DNA of 64,000 bases from Actinospica acidithermotolerans (GTDB taxonomy: Bacteria > Actinomycetota > Actinomycetes > Streptomycetales > Catenulisporaceae). Of the stretch, positions 51,886 through 60,483 are shown piece after piece. The notes below the pieces were generated by a model, which worked only from the letters and a program-made list of their open reading frames with translations, did not search any database and was not told where the DNA came from. The position numbers and the translations under genes were made by a program. The stretch is taken from positions 21,179-85,178 of the forward strand of contig NZ_JAGSOH010000017.1 in assembly GCF_018139625.1 (NCBI RefSeq), in the 5' to 3' direction. Within the stretch, counting starts at the first letter, position 1. Each line of letters opens with the position of its first letter.

Positions 51886-53988
51886 TCAGTTGACGTTCAC
51901 CGCGTTGTCGTCGTCCACGAACGAGGTCTGCAGGGAGGAGTCCTCGGACCCGGTGAACTTGAGGGTGACGGTCTGACCGATGTACGAGTTCAGACTGTAG
52001 GAGTGCTGGGCGTAGCCGGAGTTGTGGTCGAGGTTGGAGAACGTCGCGAGCGTCGCCACGACCGTGCCGCCGGAGTTGAGCACCTGGACCTTGAGCGTGT
52101 CGAAGGCCGTGGTGGTGGTCGTCTCCGAGGTGTCGATGTGCAGCCAGAACGAGAACGTCGCCTTGACGCACGTCGACGGGATGGTCACCTTCTGCGCCAG
52201 GGTGTCCGTGTGGGTCGTGCCGTAGCCGTCGAGCCAGGCGTCGTAGCTGCCCGAGTGCGCCGGCTCGCTCGACGAGCTGTTGAGCACGTTGGCGGTCGAG
52301 GACCAGGGGCTGATACTGCCGCTCTCGAAGCCCGGATTGCCGAGAAGCTGCGCCGCGGTGCACCCGCCGCCGCCCGAGCTGGAGCTGATCGTCCAGCTGA
52401 ACGTCGCCGACCCGGACGCCCCGGTCGTGTCGGTGGCGGTGACCGTCACGCTCGAGGTGGCGGCGGTGGTCGGGGTGCCGGAGATCAGGCCGCTGCTGCT
52501 GATCGACAGGCCGGCCGGCAGGCCGGTGGCGCTGTAGCTGAGCGTCTGCCCCGAGGCCGAGTCGGTCGCCGAGACCTGCAGCGAGACTGCCGTGCCGACG
52601 GTCCCGGTCTGGCTGCCGGGGTTCGTCACGGTGACGGTGTTGCCGCCGCTGCTCGTGCCGGTCTGCAGGCCGGCGATGCCGTTCGGGGTGCCGATGCCGG
52701 TCGGGCCGTCGTAGCCGGTCTCCGCGGTGCACAGGTAGGCAGGGCTGCACGAGCCGTCGTTGCCCGAGGTGACGTCGTAGAAGTTGCCGGTGTGGGTGTA
52801 GACGTCGTCCGCCGGGTTCGCGCCCGCGTTGCCCGCCAGCGCGTACATCGCGGCCACCATCGGCGAGGAGGCGCTGGTGCCGCCGACCTCGTTCCAGCCG
52901 GAGTTGCCGTTGGACGTGTCGTAGACCGCGACGCCCGTCGCCGGGTCGGCGTCCGCCGCCACATCGTTGTCGATGCGCCCGGAGCAGCCGCTCAGGCCGA
53001 GCGCGGTCTGCCAGGACGGCTGCGACTCGTACGACGAGCAGCCGGATCCGGTGCCCTCGGAGCCCGTCGTGGTGTTCCACACCGACTCGGTCCAGCCGCG
53101 AGAGTTCGAGGCCGTCTTCAGCGCGGTGCCGCCGACCGAGACCACCTTCGGCGAGGTCGCCGGGTAGCTCACGCCGTAGTCCGAGTCGCCCGCGGACACC
53201 GTGGTCACGATGCCCGACGCGTGGGTGAAGTACGAGGAGTCGTACGACGTGTCGGTGGACGAGTCGCTGCCGCCCCACGAGTTGGAGATGTAGCCGGCCA
53301 GGCTCGCCGCGGCGTTGTTCGCCACGTACAGGCCGTCGCTGCTGTCGTCGTTCGCCTCAACCAGCACGATGTTGCAGAGCGGGCACATGGCCGAGGCCAT
53401 GTCCAGGTCGAGCGATTCCTCCACGGTCCAGTCGTCCCCGGAGGGCGGCGCCGAAGGCAGCGGGGAGGTGGCGCCGTTCTGGTTCACCTTCTTGAAACTG
53501 GGCACCGCGGGCAGGCCGGCGGCCGAGCGGTACGCGGCCAGGTCGCTGGCGGCGTTCGCGTCGTCGTACGCGTCGACGATGGCGATGGTCCGGCCGGAGC
53601 CGTCCGAGGCCGACGCGGAGGTCATGTTGTACGCCGCCTGCAGCTGCGAGGGCCCGTAGCCGTAGCCGGACGGGATCGCGTTCGGCGACGCGGCCGCGGA
53701 AACCGGGTGGATGCCGTCGCGGCGCAGCGCGAAGCACGCCTTCTTGGTGGCCGTGATCTTGGCGGAGCAGACGTTCTTCGCGCCGGAGTTCGCGGCGCTC
53801 GCCGCGGGCTGCGCGGCGTGCGCGGAGCCGGCCGCCTCGTTGGCGATCATCCGCTGGGCGGCGGAGAGCGCGGGGTGGGTGCTCGAGGCGGCGGTGGCCG
53901 CCGCCGTGCTGCTCAGCGCGAGTGCGCCGCCGAGCGCGACGGCGGTGACAACGCGTGCCGGAGCACGCAGCCGGTCGGTGAGTCTCAC
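51886..53988 (-). CDS. Secreted S53-family (sedolisin/kumamolisin) peptidase with He_PIG and C-terminal binding module
   Basis: 700 residues. A signal peptide (to ~34) and short pro-region precede the S53 catalytic domain (~100-430). Catalytic Glu191 and Asp194 ([15 protein letters not shown]), oxyanion Asp (~268, [10 protein letters not shown]), Ser372 ([13 protein letters not shown]) and calcium site [14 protein letters not shown] are in place. Residues ~450-540 form an Ig-like putative binding domain ([18 protein letters not shown]). The final ~150 residues share a module with the phosphoesterase at 47609. S53 peptidases work at acid pH. Start is GTG 53988. The promoter TTGACC-N17-TACGTT lies at 54172-54200. 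Confidence 0.94.
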   Translation of the reverse strand: MRLTDRLRAPARVVTAVALGGALALSSTAAATAASSTHPALSAAQRMIANEAAGSAHAAQPAASAANSGAKNVCSAKITATKKACFALRRDGIHPVSAAASPNAIPSGYGYGPSQLQAAYNMTSASASDGSGRTIAIVDAYDDANAASDLAAYRSAAGLPAVPSFKKVNQNGATSPLPSAPPSGDDWTVEESLDLDMASAMCPLCNIVLVEANDDSSDGLYVANNAAASLAGYISNSWGGSDSSTDTSYDSSYFTHASGIVTTVSAGDSDYGVSYPATSPKVVSVGGTALKTASNSRGWTESVWNTTTGSEGTGSGCSSYESQPSWQTALGLSGCSGRIDNDVAADADPATGVAVYDTSNGNSGWNEVGGTSASSPMVAAMYALAGNAGANPADDVYTHTGNFYDVTSGNDGSCSPAYLCTAETGYDGPTGIGTPNGIAGLQTGTSSGGNTVTVTNPGSQTGTVGTAVSLQVSATDSASGQTLSYSATGLPAGLSISSSGLISGTPTTAATSSVTVTATDTTGASGSATFSWTISSSSGGGGCTAAQLLGNPGFESGSISPWSSTANVLNSSSSEPAHSGSYDAWLDGYGTTHTDTLAQKVTIPSTCVKATFSFWLHIDTSETTTTTAFDTLKVQVLNSGGTVVATLATFSNLDHNSGYAQHSYSLNSYIGQTVTLKFTGSEDSSLQTSFVDDDNAVNVN

Positions 53989-54355
53989 TGCGGGTGTTCC
54001 CCTCTCGGATCAGCGGCAGGACCCGGTTCTCGGGCGCGCGGGATCGCCGCGGCCCGAAGGGAGTGGGTGGATCCGGCCGTGTTGTGGTGTCAGGGTTCTC
54101 ACGTACGGGAGGAGCGTGGGTGGCGGAAGCCGGGCCGACCGACCGGTCGTTCCGGCGCCGTGCTGCCAGGAAACGTAGCGCCGGGGTACTGGAGGGTCAA
54201 CGGATTCTGTAGAGGTTCTTGTCAAAAACTTCATGAAGATCTCAGGGAACACTCAGAATCCGCGGGTGCACGAACGGCCCAGCCGGGCTGCGCGATGCGC
54301 CCCGTGCGGCGCAGGATGGCGGTAAGGGGCGATGTCGAGAGGCAGGGAGCGGATC
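53989..54355. other. Divergent intergenic region (S53 peptidase / DoxX)
   Basis: 367 bp without a gene. It contains the S53 promoter described separately and a relatively AT-rich segment at 54205-54265. No promoter for the doxX side can be named with confidence. Confidence 0.4.
54172..54200 (-). promoter_or_regulatory. Promoter of the S53 peptidase gene
   Basis: On the reverse strand TTGACC (54195-54200), 17-bp spacer, TACGTT (54172-54177). A further TTGACA at 54220-54225 sits just upstream. The predicted leader is about 175 bases. Confidence 0.55.
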
Positions 54356-54937
54356 ATGGCGGGACGAGCGAAGAGGCAGGCCTCCTGCACGTGCAGCCGG
54401 GACGTCGGCCTGCTGCTGATGCGCCTCGGGATCGGCGGGGTGCTGATGGCGCACGGCGTGCAGAAGCTGTTCGGCCTGTTCGGCGGCGGCGGGGTCGAGG
54501 GGACCGCGGCGGCGATGGAGTCGATGGGCTTCGAGCCGGGCCGGGAGAGCGCGATCGCGGCCGGCGTCGGCGAGACCGGCGGCGGCGCGCTGCTCGCACT
54601 CGGCCTGGCCACGCCCGCCGCGGGCGCGGCGGCGGCCGGCACGATGGCCGCGGCGGCATCGGTGAACTGGGAGAAGGGCCTGTTCGCGATGCGCGGCGGC
54701 TACGAGCTGCCGCTGCTGATAGGGCTCGGCGCGGCCGGCCTCGGGTTGACCGGCGCGGGCACGCTCTCCCTGGACGACGCGACCGGCCACGTCCTCGACC
54801 GCCCCTGGCTCGCCGCCGCCGCGTTCGTCGGCACCGCGGGCGTGGCCACCGCCGTGATCGCGCGGCGCAACCAGGTGCTCGCCCGCCGCGCCGACGCGGC
54901 GGCCGCGGACGCCGAGGACTCCGCCCCGGCCGAGTGA
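54356..54937 (+). CDS. DoxX-family membrane protein
   Basis: 193 residues. The DoxX signature RDVGLLLMRLGIGGVLMAHG, then VQKLFGLFGGGG opens the first helix; MESMGFEPG and ETGGGALLALGLATP follow. Four membrane segments are predicted. DoxX-like proteins are small quinone-linked or oxidant-defence membrane subunits of uncertain chemistry. I chose ATG 54356, with GGGAG 6 bases upstream; ATG 54332 is in frame but poorly placed. The C-terminal tail is Ala/Asp-rich. Confidence 0.88.
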   Translation: MAGRAKRQASCTCSRDVGLLLMRLGIGGVLMAHGVQKLFGLFGGGGVEGTAAAMESMGFEPGRESAIAAGVGETGGGALLALGLATPAAGAAAAGTMAAAASVNWEKGLFAMRGGYELPLLIGLGAAGLGLTGAGTLSLDDATGHVLDRPWLAAAAFVGTAGVATAVIARRNQVLARRADAAAADAEDSAPAE

Positions 54938-54963
54938 CCCGCCGCGGTCCCAGGCGGCGCGGA

Positions 54964-55373
54964 GGTCTGCGCTGTGGTCCGCGGGGATTTCTGCGCTGAG
55001 GTCCGCGCTGTGGTGCGCGTTGGGGTCCGGGCAGCGATCTGTGCGGGGGTCTGTGCTGTGGTCCGCGGGGATTTCTGCACTGAGGTCCGCGCGGAATTCT
55101 GCGCTGGGGCCTGCACTGAGCTCCGCGGCGGTCTGCGCTGTGGTCCGCGCAGAGTTCTGCCCAGCGGTCTGCACTGTGGTCCGCGCGGCGGTCTGCCCAG
55201 CGGTCTGCACTGAGGTCCGCGCGGAATTCTGCGCTGGGGTCTGCGCTGAGGTCCGCGGCGGTCTGCACTGAGGTCTGCCCGGCGGTGTGCACCGTGGTCC
55301 GCGCAAGGTTCTGTGCTGTGGTCTGCACTCTGGTCCGCGGCTGTAGTCCGCGCTGCGGTCCGCGCGCCGTGCG
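54964..55373. repeat. Minisatellite of about 34 degenerate 12-bp units
   Basis: From GGTCTGCGCTGT at 54964 the sequence repeats every 12 bases (54976, 54988, 55000, 55012 and so on) with consensus GGTCYGCRCTGW. Typical units are GGTCCGCGCGGA, ATTCTGCGCTGG and GGTCTGCACTGA. A few units are 10 or 13 bases long, which breaks any reading frame. Higher-order pairs recur, for example GGTCCGCGCGGA+ATTCTGCGCTGG. The block fills most of the 549 bp between doxX and the GntR gene. I see no gene in it. Confidence 0.95.
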
Positions 55374-55399
55374 TTGGCTAGTCTCGGTAATCCCAGTTC

Positions 55400-55436
55400 A
55401 GGGGCCTGTCAGTCCGAGAGGGCTTGACAGGCCCCT
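55400..55436. terminator. 12-bp perfect-stem terminator
   Basis: AGGGGCCTGTCA and TGACAGGCCCCT pair over 12 bp with a 13-base loop, followed by CTGTCG. It closes the doxX/minisatellite region. Its right arm contains TTGACA, a possible -35 for the gene that follows. Confidence 0.75.
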
Positions 55437-55471
55437 CTGTCGCGTCCAGGCTGTCTTACTGTCGTAAGACA
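55424..55471 (+). promoter_or_regulatory. Promoter/operator of the YtrA-type operon
   Basis: TTGACA (55424-55429), 17 bp, CAGGCT (55447-55452) is a possible promoter. Directly downstream is the inverted repeat TGTCTTAC-TGTC-GTAAGACA (55452-55471), with 8-bp arms, placed to block initiation. It is the likely autoregulatory site of the GntR protein. Confidence 0.6.
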
Positions 55472-55486
55472 ATAGGAGAAGTGCTC

Positions 55487-55882
55487 GTGATCGAGTTCGT
55501 GCTGGACGGCCGCTCCCAGGTCGCCACCTACATGCAGCTGGTCCTCCAGGTGAAGCAGGCGCTGCGCGTCGGCCTGGTTCGGCCGGGCGACCAGCTGCCC
55601 CGGGTGCGCGACGTGGCCCAGCAGCTGGCCATCAATCCCAACACCGTGCTCAAGGCGTACCGGGAGTTGCGGCTCGAGGGCCTGACCGAGGGGCGGCCCG
55701 GCGGCGGCACCTTCCTGGTCGGCACGCTCGCCGGGCCCTCGCTCGGCAGCCAGGCCGAGCTGCGCGACGAGCTCGTGGGCTGGCTCGGCAGGGCACGGTC
55801 CGCCGGCCTGACCCGCGAGGATATCACGGCCCTGATCGAAACCACCGTACGCTCCACCTTCGACGGAACCGAGGGGAACTGA
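55487..55882 (+). CDS. GntR-family regulator, YtrA subfamily
   Basis: 131 residues with a winged helix (TYMQLVLQVKQALRVGLVRP, GDQLPRVRDVAQQLAINPNT, VLKAYRELRLEGLTEG) and the short helical tail typical of YtrA. Such regulators sit first in an operon with an ABC transporter and repress it, often responding to cell-wall antibiotics. AGGAG lies 8 bases before GTG 55487. A TGTCTTAC inverted repeat is just upstream. The next gene starts 5 bp after its stop. Confidence 0.92.
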   Translation: MIEFVLDGRSQVATYMQLVLQVKQALRVGLVRPGDQLPRVRDVAQQLAINPNTVLKAYRELRLEGLTEGRPGGGTFLVGTLAGPSLGSQAELRDELVGWLGRARSAGLTREDITALIETTVRSTFDGTEGN

Positions 55883-55887
55883 ACGCC

Positions 55888-56796
55888 ATGACAGATGACA
55901 CCGCGCTGCAGGTCGCGGGCCTGGGAAAGCGCTACGGGCGCACCTGGGCGCTCCGGGACTGCAGCCTGCGGCTGCCGATCGGGCGGATCGCCGCGCTGGT
56001 CGGCCCGAACGGGGCCGGCAAGACGACGCTGCTGCACCTGGCCGTCGGCCTGCTGCGGCCGGACGAGGGCGAGGCGCGGGTGTTCGGCCGCGACCCGCGC
56101 GCCGGTCGCGAAGCGCTGGCCGACATCGGCTTCGTCGCCCAGGACACGCCGCTCTACCGCGACTTCAGCGCCGCCGAGCTGGTCAAGCTCGGCGGAAAGC
56201 TCAACCGCACCTGGGACGCGGCGCTCGCGCACGAGCGGCTCTCCCGCCTCGACATCCCGACCGGCCGCGCGGTCGGCAAGCTCTCCGGCGGACAGCGCGC
56301 CCAGGTGGCGCTCGCGCTCGCGCTGGCCAAGCGGCCCAGGCTGCTGCTGCTCGACGAGCCGATCGCGAGCCTGGACCCGTTGGCCAGGCACGAGTTCATG
56401 CAGACGCTGATGGGCGCGGTCAGCGAGACGGACACCACCGTGCTGCTCTCCTCGCATCTGCTCGCCGACCTTGAGCGCGCCTGCGACTTTCTGATCGTGC
56501 TGCAGAAGGCGCACGTGCAGCTGAGCGGGGACGTGGACGACCTGCTGGCCCGGCACAGGACCCTGATCGGCCCGCGGGAGAGCGAGGCGAGCGCGCTCGC
56601 CGGCACCTTCGCGGTCATCCGGGCCAGCCGGACCGACCGGCAGTCGACGCTGCTGGTGCGGCTGCCCGGCGCGATGCCGGCGCTCGCCGAGGGCTGGCGC
56701 GCGCAGGACGTGAACTTGGAAGACCTCGTACTCGCGTATCTGACGGCGGGTTCCGAGGCGCGGACGCAGACCCAGGGGGAGTTGGCGGCGAAATGA
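55888..56796 (+). CDS. ABC transporter ATPase of the YtrA operon
   Basis: 302 residues. Walker A VGPNGAGKTTLLH, Q-loop FVAQDTPLYRDF, signature KLSGGQRAQ, Walker B LLLLDEPIASLDPL, H-loop LLSSHLL. The C-terminal ~80 residues are an extra domain seen in drug-type ATPases. It forms a transporter with the permease downstream, overlapping it by 4 bp (ATGA). Confidence 0.94.
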   Translation: MTDDTALQVAGLGKRYGRTWALRDCSLRLPIGRIAALVGPNGAGKTTLLHLAVGLLRPDEGEARVFGRDPRAGREALADIGFVAQDTPLYRDFSAAELVKLGGKLNRTWDAALAHERLSRLDIPTGRAVGKLSGGQRAQVALALALAKRPRLLLLDEPIASLDPLARHEFMQTLMGAVSETDTTVLLSSHLLADLERACDFLIVLQKAHVQLSGDVDDLLARHRTLIGPRESEASALAGTFAVIRASRTDRQSTLLVRLPGAMPALAEGWRAQDVNLEDLVLAYLTAGSEARTQTQGELAAK

Positions 56797-57806
56797 TCTG
56801 GTTGACCTGGCGGCAGCACCGCAAGCAGCTGCTCTACACCCTCGTCGCCCTGGCGGTCGCGGCCGCCGTGCTCGTGCCCACCGGCCTGTCCATGCACCAC
56901 GACTACGTGGACTCGGGCCTCGCCGCCTGCATCGCGGCGGCCGGCACCGGCCAGACCATCGGCCAGAACGTCGGGGACTGCGGCCGGCTCGCCAACGCGT
57001 TCTCCCAGCACTACAACGGCCTGGCCTTCGTCGGGATCCTGTTCGTGCTCTTCCCTGTCTTCGTCGGGATCTTCTTCGGCGCCCCGCTCGTCGCGCAGGA
57101 GTTCGAGCGCGGCACGCACCGCTTCGTCTGGACGCAGGGCGTGAGCCGGCTGCGCTGGGCGGTGGCCAAATTCGGCCTCATCGGGCTGGTCGCGCTCGCC
57201 ATCGGCGTGCTCTACGCCTGGGGCGTCGGCTGGTGGGCGGCGCCGCTGCTCTCCCAGGGCAGCGGACGGATGAACTACCTGTCCTTCGACATCCAGGGCG
57301 TGGTCCCGGTCGCCTACACGCTCTTCGCGGTGGCGCTCGGCGTCTTCCTCGGGGTGTACACGCGCAAGGTGCTCCCGGCGATGGGCGTCACGGTCGCCGG
57401 CTTCGTCGCCGTGCGAGCCGTGGTCGAATGGGTGGCGCGCAAGCACTACCTCGGTCCCGAGTCGATCAAGCTCCCGATCGCCAGCACCGACCAGCTCAAC
57501 TCGTACGCGGGCGACTGGATCTACTCGAACTCCGTCATCAGCGCCACCGGCAAGACCTTGATCGCGGACGGTCAGCTGCAGTGCTCGGGCGGCAACGTCA
57601 CCAGCCTGATGACCAGTGGCACCGGGGGCATGGATGTGGGGGCCAACCCGTGCGCGGACGCGGCCTACCAGGGGGCGTACAACCTGCAGCTGTACCAGGG
57701 CCCCGACCGCTTCTGGGACTTCCAGTGGATCGAGTCGGGCATCTTCCTCGCGCTCGCCGCGCTGCTGATCGGCTTCGCGATCGTCCGCCTGCGCCGGATC
57801 AGCTGA
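56793..57806 (+). CDS. ABC transporter permease of the YtrA operon
   Basis: 337 residues, about six membrane helices (LLYTLVALAVAAAVLVPTG; FVGILFVLFPVFVGIFFGAP; GLVALAIGVLYAWGVGWW; VAYTLFAVALGVFLGVYT; near the end FLALAALLIGFAIVRL). Between helices five and six is a ~130-residue extracytoplasmic loop with Cys-containing segments (LQCSGGN, NPCADA), characteristic of ABC-2-like permeases in YtrA operons. Substrate unknown; antibiotic or lipid-stress response is inferred from context. Confidence 0.88.
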   Translation: MIWLTWRQHRKQLLYTLVALAVAAAVLVPTGLSMHHDYVDSGLAACIAAAGTGQTIGQNVGDCGRLANAFSQHYNGLAFVGILFVLFPVFVGIFFGAPLVAQEFERGTHRFVWTQGVSRLRWAVAKFGLIGLVALAIGVLYAWGVGWWAAPLLSQGSGRMNYLSFDIQGVVPVAYTLFAVALGVFLGVYTRKVLPAMGVTVAGFVAVRAVVEWVARKHYLGPESIKLPIASTDQLNSYAGDWIYSNSVISATGKTLIADGQLQCSGGNVTSLMTSGTGGMDVGANPCADAAYQGAYNLQLYQGPDRFWDFQWIESGIFLALAALLIGFAIVRLRRIS

Positions 57807-57842
57807 GCGGGCACGCTCCCGCGCACCCCGCGGGGCGCGCAC

Positions 57843-57871
57843 GACCCGAGCCGTTTCCGCCGGTTCGGGTC
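57843..57871. terminator. Hairpin between convergent permease and HTH-like genes
   Basis: GACCCGAGCC and GGTTCGGGTC form a 10-bp stem with one G-T pair, loop of 9 bases, after the permease stop and before the end of the convergent gene. Confidence 0.55.
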
Positions 57872-57886
57872 TCGCGCATGCGGCGG

Positions 57887-58525
57887 TTACGTCGTCTGGG
57901 AGCCTGCCTGGGCGAGGCGGCGCCTCTTGACGGCCTTCTGAATCGAGCTCGGGTGCACACTCACCCCGAACTCGCGGTGCACGAGTGCGGCCAGCTCCTT
58001 CCAGCGCGGCCGTTCGCGCCCGGCGAGCTCGGCCTCGACCCGCGAGAGGATCTCGTCCGTCAGCTTCCGCTGCGCGCTCGCGCCGGTGAGCAGGGCCTTC
58101 GGCGGCGAGACCTCATCCTGGCCGGCAGCTGCCTCGGGGGATTGCGCGGCCTCCGGTTGCGCGGCCTGCGCCCCCTCGGCCGCGGCCTCCGGTTCGGCCA
58201 CCGTTGCAGCTTCCTCCGGTTCGGCTACCGTCGCAGCCTCCGCCGCAGTTTCTGTCTCGGCGCCCGTATCGGCTTCCGCCGCGGCTTCCGTCTCGGCGCC
58301 CGCATCGGCCTCGTCCGCGGCCGGGCCGACGTCCAGCATCGCCAGCTCGGTCCGCCGCCGGTTCCGGCGCCGCACGGTCCGCTTGTGGTGCAGCAGCGTG
58401 AACCAGAGCACGATCAGGCCCAAGACCGCCCCGAGCACGACGATGAGCAGCAGCAACGCCCACTCGCCGGGTATGGCCCGCTCGCGCGTGCCCCATCCGT
58501 CTCCGCCGTACAACCACGAAATCAC
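57887..58525 (-). CDS. Membrane-anchored protein with Ala/Glu repeat linker and C-terminal HTH-like domain
   Basis: 212 residues. The N terminus has one membrane helix (EWALLLLIVVLGAVLGLIVL, then WFTLLHH) and a basic stop-transfer patch (KRTVRRRNRRR). A low-complexity acidic linker repeats AAEA and VAEPE units (~75-130). The last ~65 residues (KLTDEILSRVEAELAGRERP...LAALVHREFGVSVHPSSIQK) resemble a helix-turn-helix with a basic end (KRRRLA). I choose GTG 58525 with GAGGA 7 bases upstream. It could hold DNA or a partner near the membrane; no family assigned. Confidence 0.75.
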   Translation of the reverse strand: MISWLYGGDGWGTRERAIPGEWALLLLIVVLGAVLGLIVLWFTLLHHKRTVRRRNRRRTELAMLDVGPAADEADAGAETEAAAEADTGAETETAAEAATVAEPEEAATVAEPEAAAEGAQAAQPEAAQSPEAAAGQDEVSPPKALLTGASAQRKLTDEILSRVEAELAGRERPRWKELAALVHREFGVSVHPSSIQKAVKRRRLAQAGSQTT

Positions 58526-58648
58526 CTTTTGATCCTCGCCCGTGGCAGGTGACCCCGCAACCGGTCTCACACCCCGTCACACGCTCGCGCCCGCGTGTGC
58601 CGCAGCGCGCCCCGCCCCCCGATGTGTGCCCGGAACGATCTGCCACCC

Positions 58649-58654
58649 TAGACT
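58649..58654 (+). promoter_or_regulatory. Candidate -10 box (leaderless) of membrane protein gene
   Basis: TAGACT lies 7 bases before the GTG at 58662, with no ribosome site. Confidence 0.42.
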
Positions 58655-58661
58655 CGCGAAT

Positions 58662-59864
58662 GTGGCGCAGGCAGAGAGCGGGACCTCGGCGGACCAGCGG
58701 GCCAGGCGACGGCGGCAGCGGCTGACGCAGTTCATCGCACTCGCGGTCATCCTCGCCGTCTTCGGCTTCATCTTTCCGCGCATCGCCTCGTACAGCGCGG
58801 CGTGGGACGACGTGCGCTCGCTGACCGCGGGCTGGATCCTCGCGCTGATCGGCGTGACGGTGCTCAACCTGTTCACCGGCTGGTGGTTCATCACCACGTG
58901 TCTGCCGGGGCTGAGCCTGCCGCGCGCGGCCGCGATGAACCTCTCGTCCACGGCCGTCGCCAACACCGTGCCCGGCGGTGGCGCTCTCGCCCTCGGCGTG
59001 AGCTGGAACATGACCTCCGCCTGGGGCTTCGGGCTGGAGCAGTTCACGCTCTACACGCTCGTCTCCGGCCTGTGGAGCCAGTTCGCCAAGTTCGGAACGC
59101 CCGCCGTCGCGCTCGTCGCACTGGCCGCCGTCGGCAGCGCCAACCGCTCGCTCGTGCTCGCGGCCGTCCTCGGCACCGCCGTCTTCCTGGGCGCGCTCGG
59201 CGTGGTGATCTGGGCGCTGCACAGCGAGAACTTCATGACCGCTCTCGGGCGCTTCGCCCAGCGCGCCGCGACGAAGGTGATGGGCTGGTTCCACCGGCCG
59301 GGCCCGAAGGATCTCGAGGCGGCGTTCCTCGATTTCAAGCACAGCGCCGCGCAGCTGATCAAAACGCGCGGCTGGCTGATGAGCGTGTCCACCCTGACCA
59401 GCGACCTGACCGGCTGGTTCGTGCAGCTCGCCTGCCTGCGCGCCTGCGGCGTGACCGCGGCCGAGGTCTCCTGGGAGAAGTCGTTCGCGGGCTACGCGCT
59501 GATCCGGCTGCTCACCACGATCCCGATCACCCCCGGCGGCCTCGGCGTCACCGAGGTCGGGCTGACCGCGTACCTGGCCGCGGGCCTCGACGCCGCGCTC
59601 ACCAACCGGATCGCCGCGGCGATCCTGCTCTCCCGCGCGCTGACGTTCATCGTCCCGATCCCGTTCGGCGCGATCAACTTCACCGTGTGGCGCTGGCTGC
59701 GCAGCAAGCGCGAGATCGCGCGCATCGACGAAGCGGCGCCGGGCGAGACCGCGTCGGGTCGGTCGGCGTCGAACGAGGCCACGTCGGGCGACGGCGCGTC
59801 AGCGGATGCCGAAAGCGAGGGCGTGATGCAGGCTGGAAGGGAGGGGGAACCGCCAAAGGAGTGA
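58662..59864 (+). CDS. LPG-synthase-like integral membrane protein (UPF0104)
   Basis: About 400 residues with eight or more membrane helices and the lysylphosphatidylglycerol synthase transmembrane (flippase-like) signatures: TAVANTVPGGGALALGVSWN and IPITPGGLGVTEVGLTAYLA. The catalytic aminoacyl transfer domain of MprF is absent, so it is a flippase-type or glycolipid-transport paralogue. The C-terminal tail is Ser/Ala/Glu-rich. I start at GTG 58662 (TAGACT -10 box 7 bases upstream); the frame stays open to 58542. It is followed after 7 bp by the next gene. Confidence 0.87.
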   Translation: MAQAESGTSADQRARRRRQRLTQFIALAVILAVFGFIFPRIASYSAAWDDVRSLTAGWILALIGVTVLNLFTGWWFITTCLPGLSLPRAAAMNLSSTAVANTVPGGGALALGVSWNMTSAWGFGLEQFTLYTLVSGLWSQFAKFGTPAVALVALAAVGSANRSLVLAAVLGTAVFLGALGVVIWALHSENFMTALGRFAQRAATKVMGWFHRPGPKDLEAAFLDFKHSAAQLIKTRGWLMSVSTLTSDLTGWFVQLACLRACGVTAAEVSWEKSFAGYALIRLLTTIPITPGGLGVTEVGLTAYLAAGLDAALTNRIAAAILLSRALTFIVPIPFGAINFTVWRWLRSKREIARIDEAAPGETASGRSASNEATSGDGASADAESEGVMQAGREGEPPKE

Positions 59865-59871
59865 AGTCCCC

Positions 59872-60423
59872 ATGGTTTCCTCGACCCGAAGGCTGCTCGG
59901 TCTGATCCTCGTGATCGCCGCCGCGGTGGTCGCCGTGTGGAGCGCGTTCGCGCCGTGGTACGGCGGCCGCAAGGGCACGAACATCCGCTTCCTGGATCTG
60001 TTCGACCACGGCCTCACCGTCGAGAGCGCGGCGACCATGACCTCACTGCTGCTCCCGATGCTGGTCAGCGCGGTGCTGGTGCTCGCCGGGATCCTCGTGT
60101 GGTGGCGCTGGCTGTGGACCCTCGCCGGCGCGGTCGCGATCGCCACCGTCGTCCTGTGGGGCGCGCGTCAGGCGCAGAACCCGAGCGGGCTGCACTCGGC
60201 GCTGGTGGGCGCCGGCCCGATCATGGCCGCGTGTGCGGGGACGGTGATGATCTTCGCGGCCTCGATCGCCACCGTCCGCGAGGGCCGGACCCGGCAGGAG
60301 CCCATCGGCCGGCTTTCCCCCGAATGGACACCCGCCCCGGCTACCCGGGTGGGTGACACGGAGGCCGCCGGTGAGCCGCGCGCCGAGGAGCGCACCCAGC
60401 CGCAGCAGAACAACTGGGACTGA
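59872..60423 (+). CDS. Small integral membrane protein, unknown function
   Basis: 183 residues. Four hydrophobic segments (LILVIAAAVVAVWSAFAPWY; LLLPMLVSAVLVLAGILVWW; LAGAVAIATVVLWG; MAACAGTVMIFAASIA) and a polar Pro/Glu/Gln C-terminal tail. AFAPWY near the first helix is common in actinobacterial small membrane proteins with no known function. It starts 7 bp after the LPG-like gene, so the two are likely co-expressed. Confidence 0.8.
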   Translation: MVSSTRRLLGLILVIAAAVVAVWSAFAPWYGGRKGTNIRFLDLFDHGLTVESAATMTSLLLPMLVSAVLVLAGILVWWRWLWTLAGAVAIATVVLWGARQAQNPSGLHSALVGAGPIMAACAGTVMIFAASIATVREGRTRQEPIGRLSPEWTPAPATRVGDTEAAGEPRAEERTQPQQNNWD

Positions 60424-60441
60424 CTGGCTGGCTGGCTGACC

Positions 60442-60464
60442 GGCCGGGCTCCGCGGAGCCGGCC
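60442..60464 (+). terminator. Possible terminator of the membrane-protein pair
   Basis: GGCCGGGCTCC/GGAGCCGGCC form a GC-rich stem with one bulged G, 19 bp after the stop. Confidence 0.4.
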
Positions 60465-60483
60465 CGGCGTCGAGAATGCGTTC

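Noticed and set aside
51838..54999. 1053-codon open frame on the + strand
   Set aside because: It is antisense to the S53 peptidase gene and continues out of frame across doxX; no domain or start site supports it.
54242..55328. Minus-strand frames with ADLS/ADHS-like tetrapeptides, resembling pentapeptide-repeat proteins
   Set aside because: The period is four residues, not five. It is produced by the 12-bp minisatellite, frames are broken by 10- and 13-base units, and the frames run antisense through doxX.
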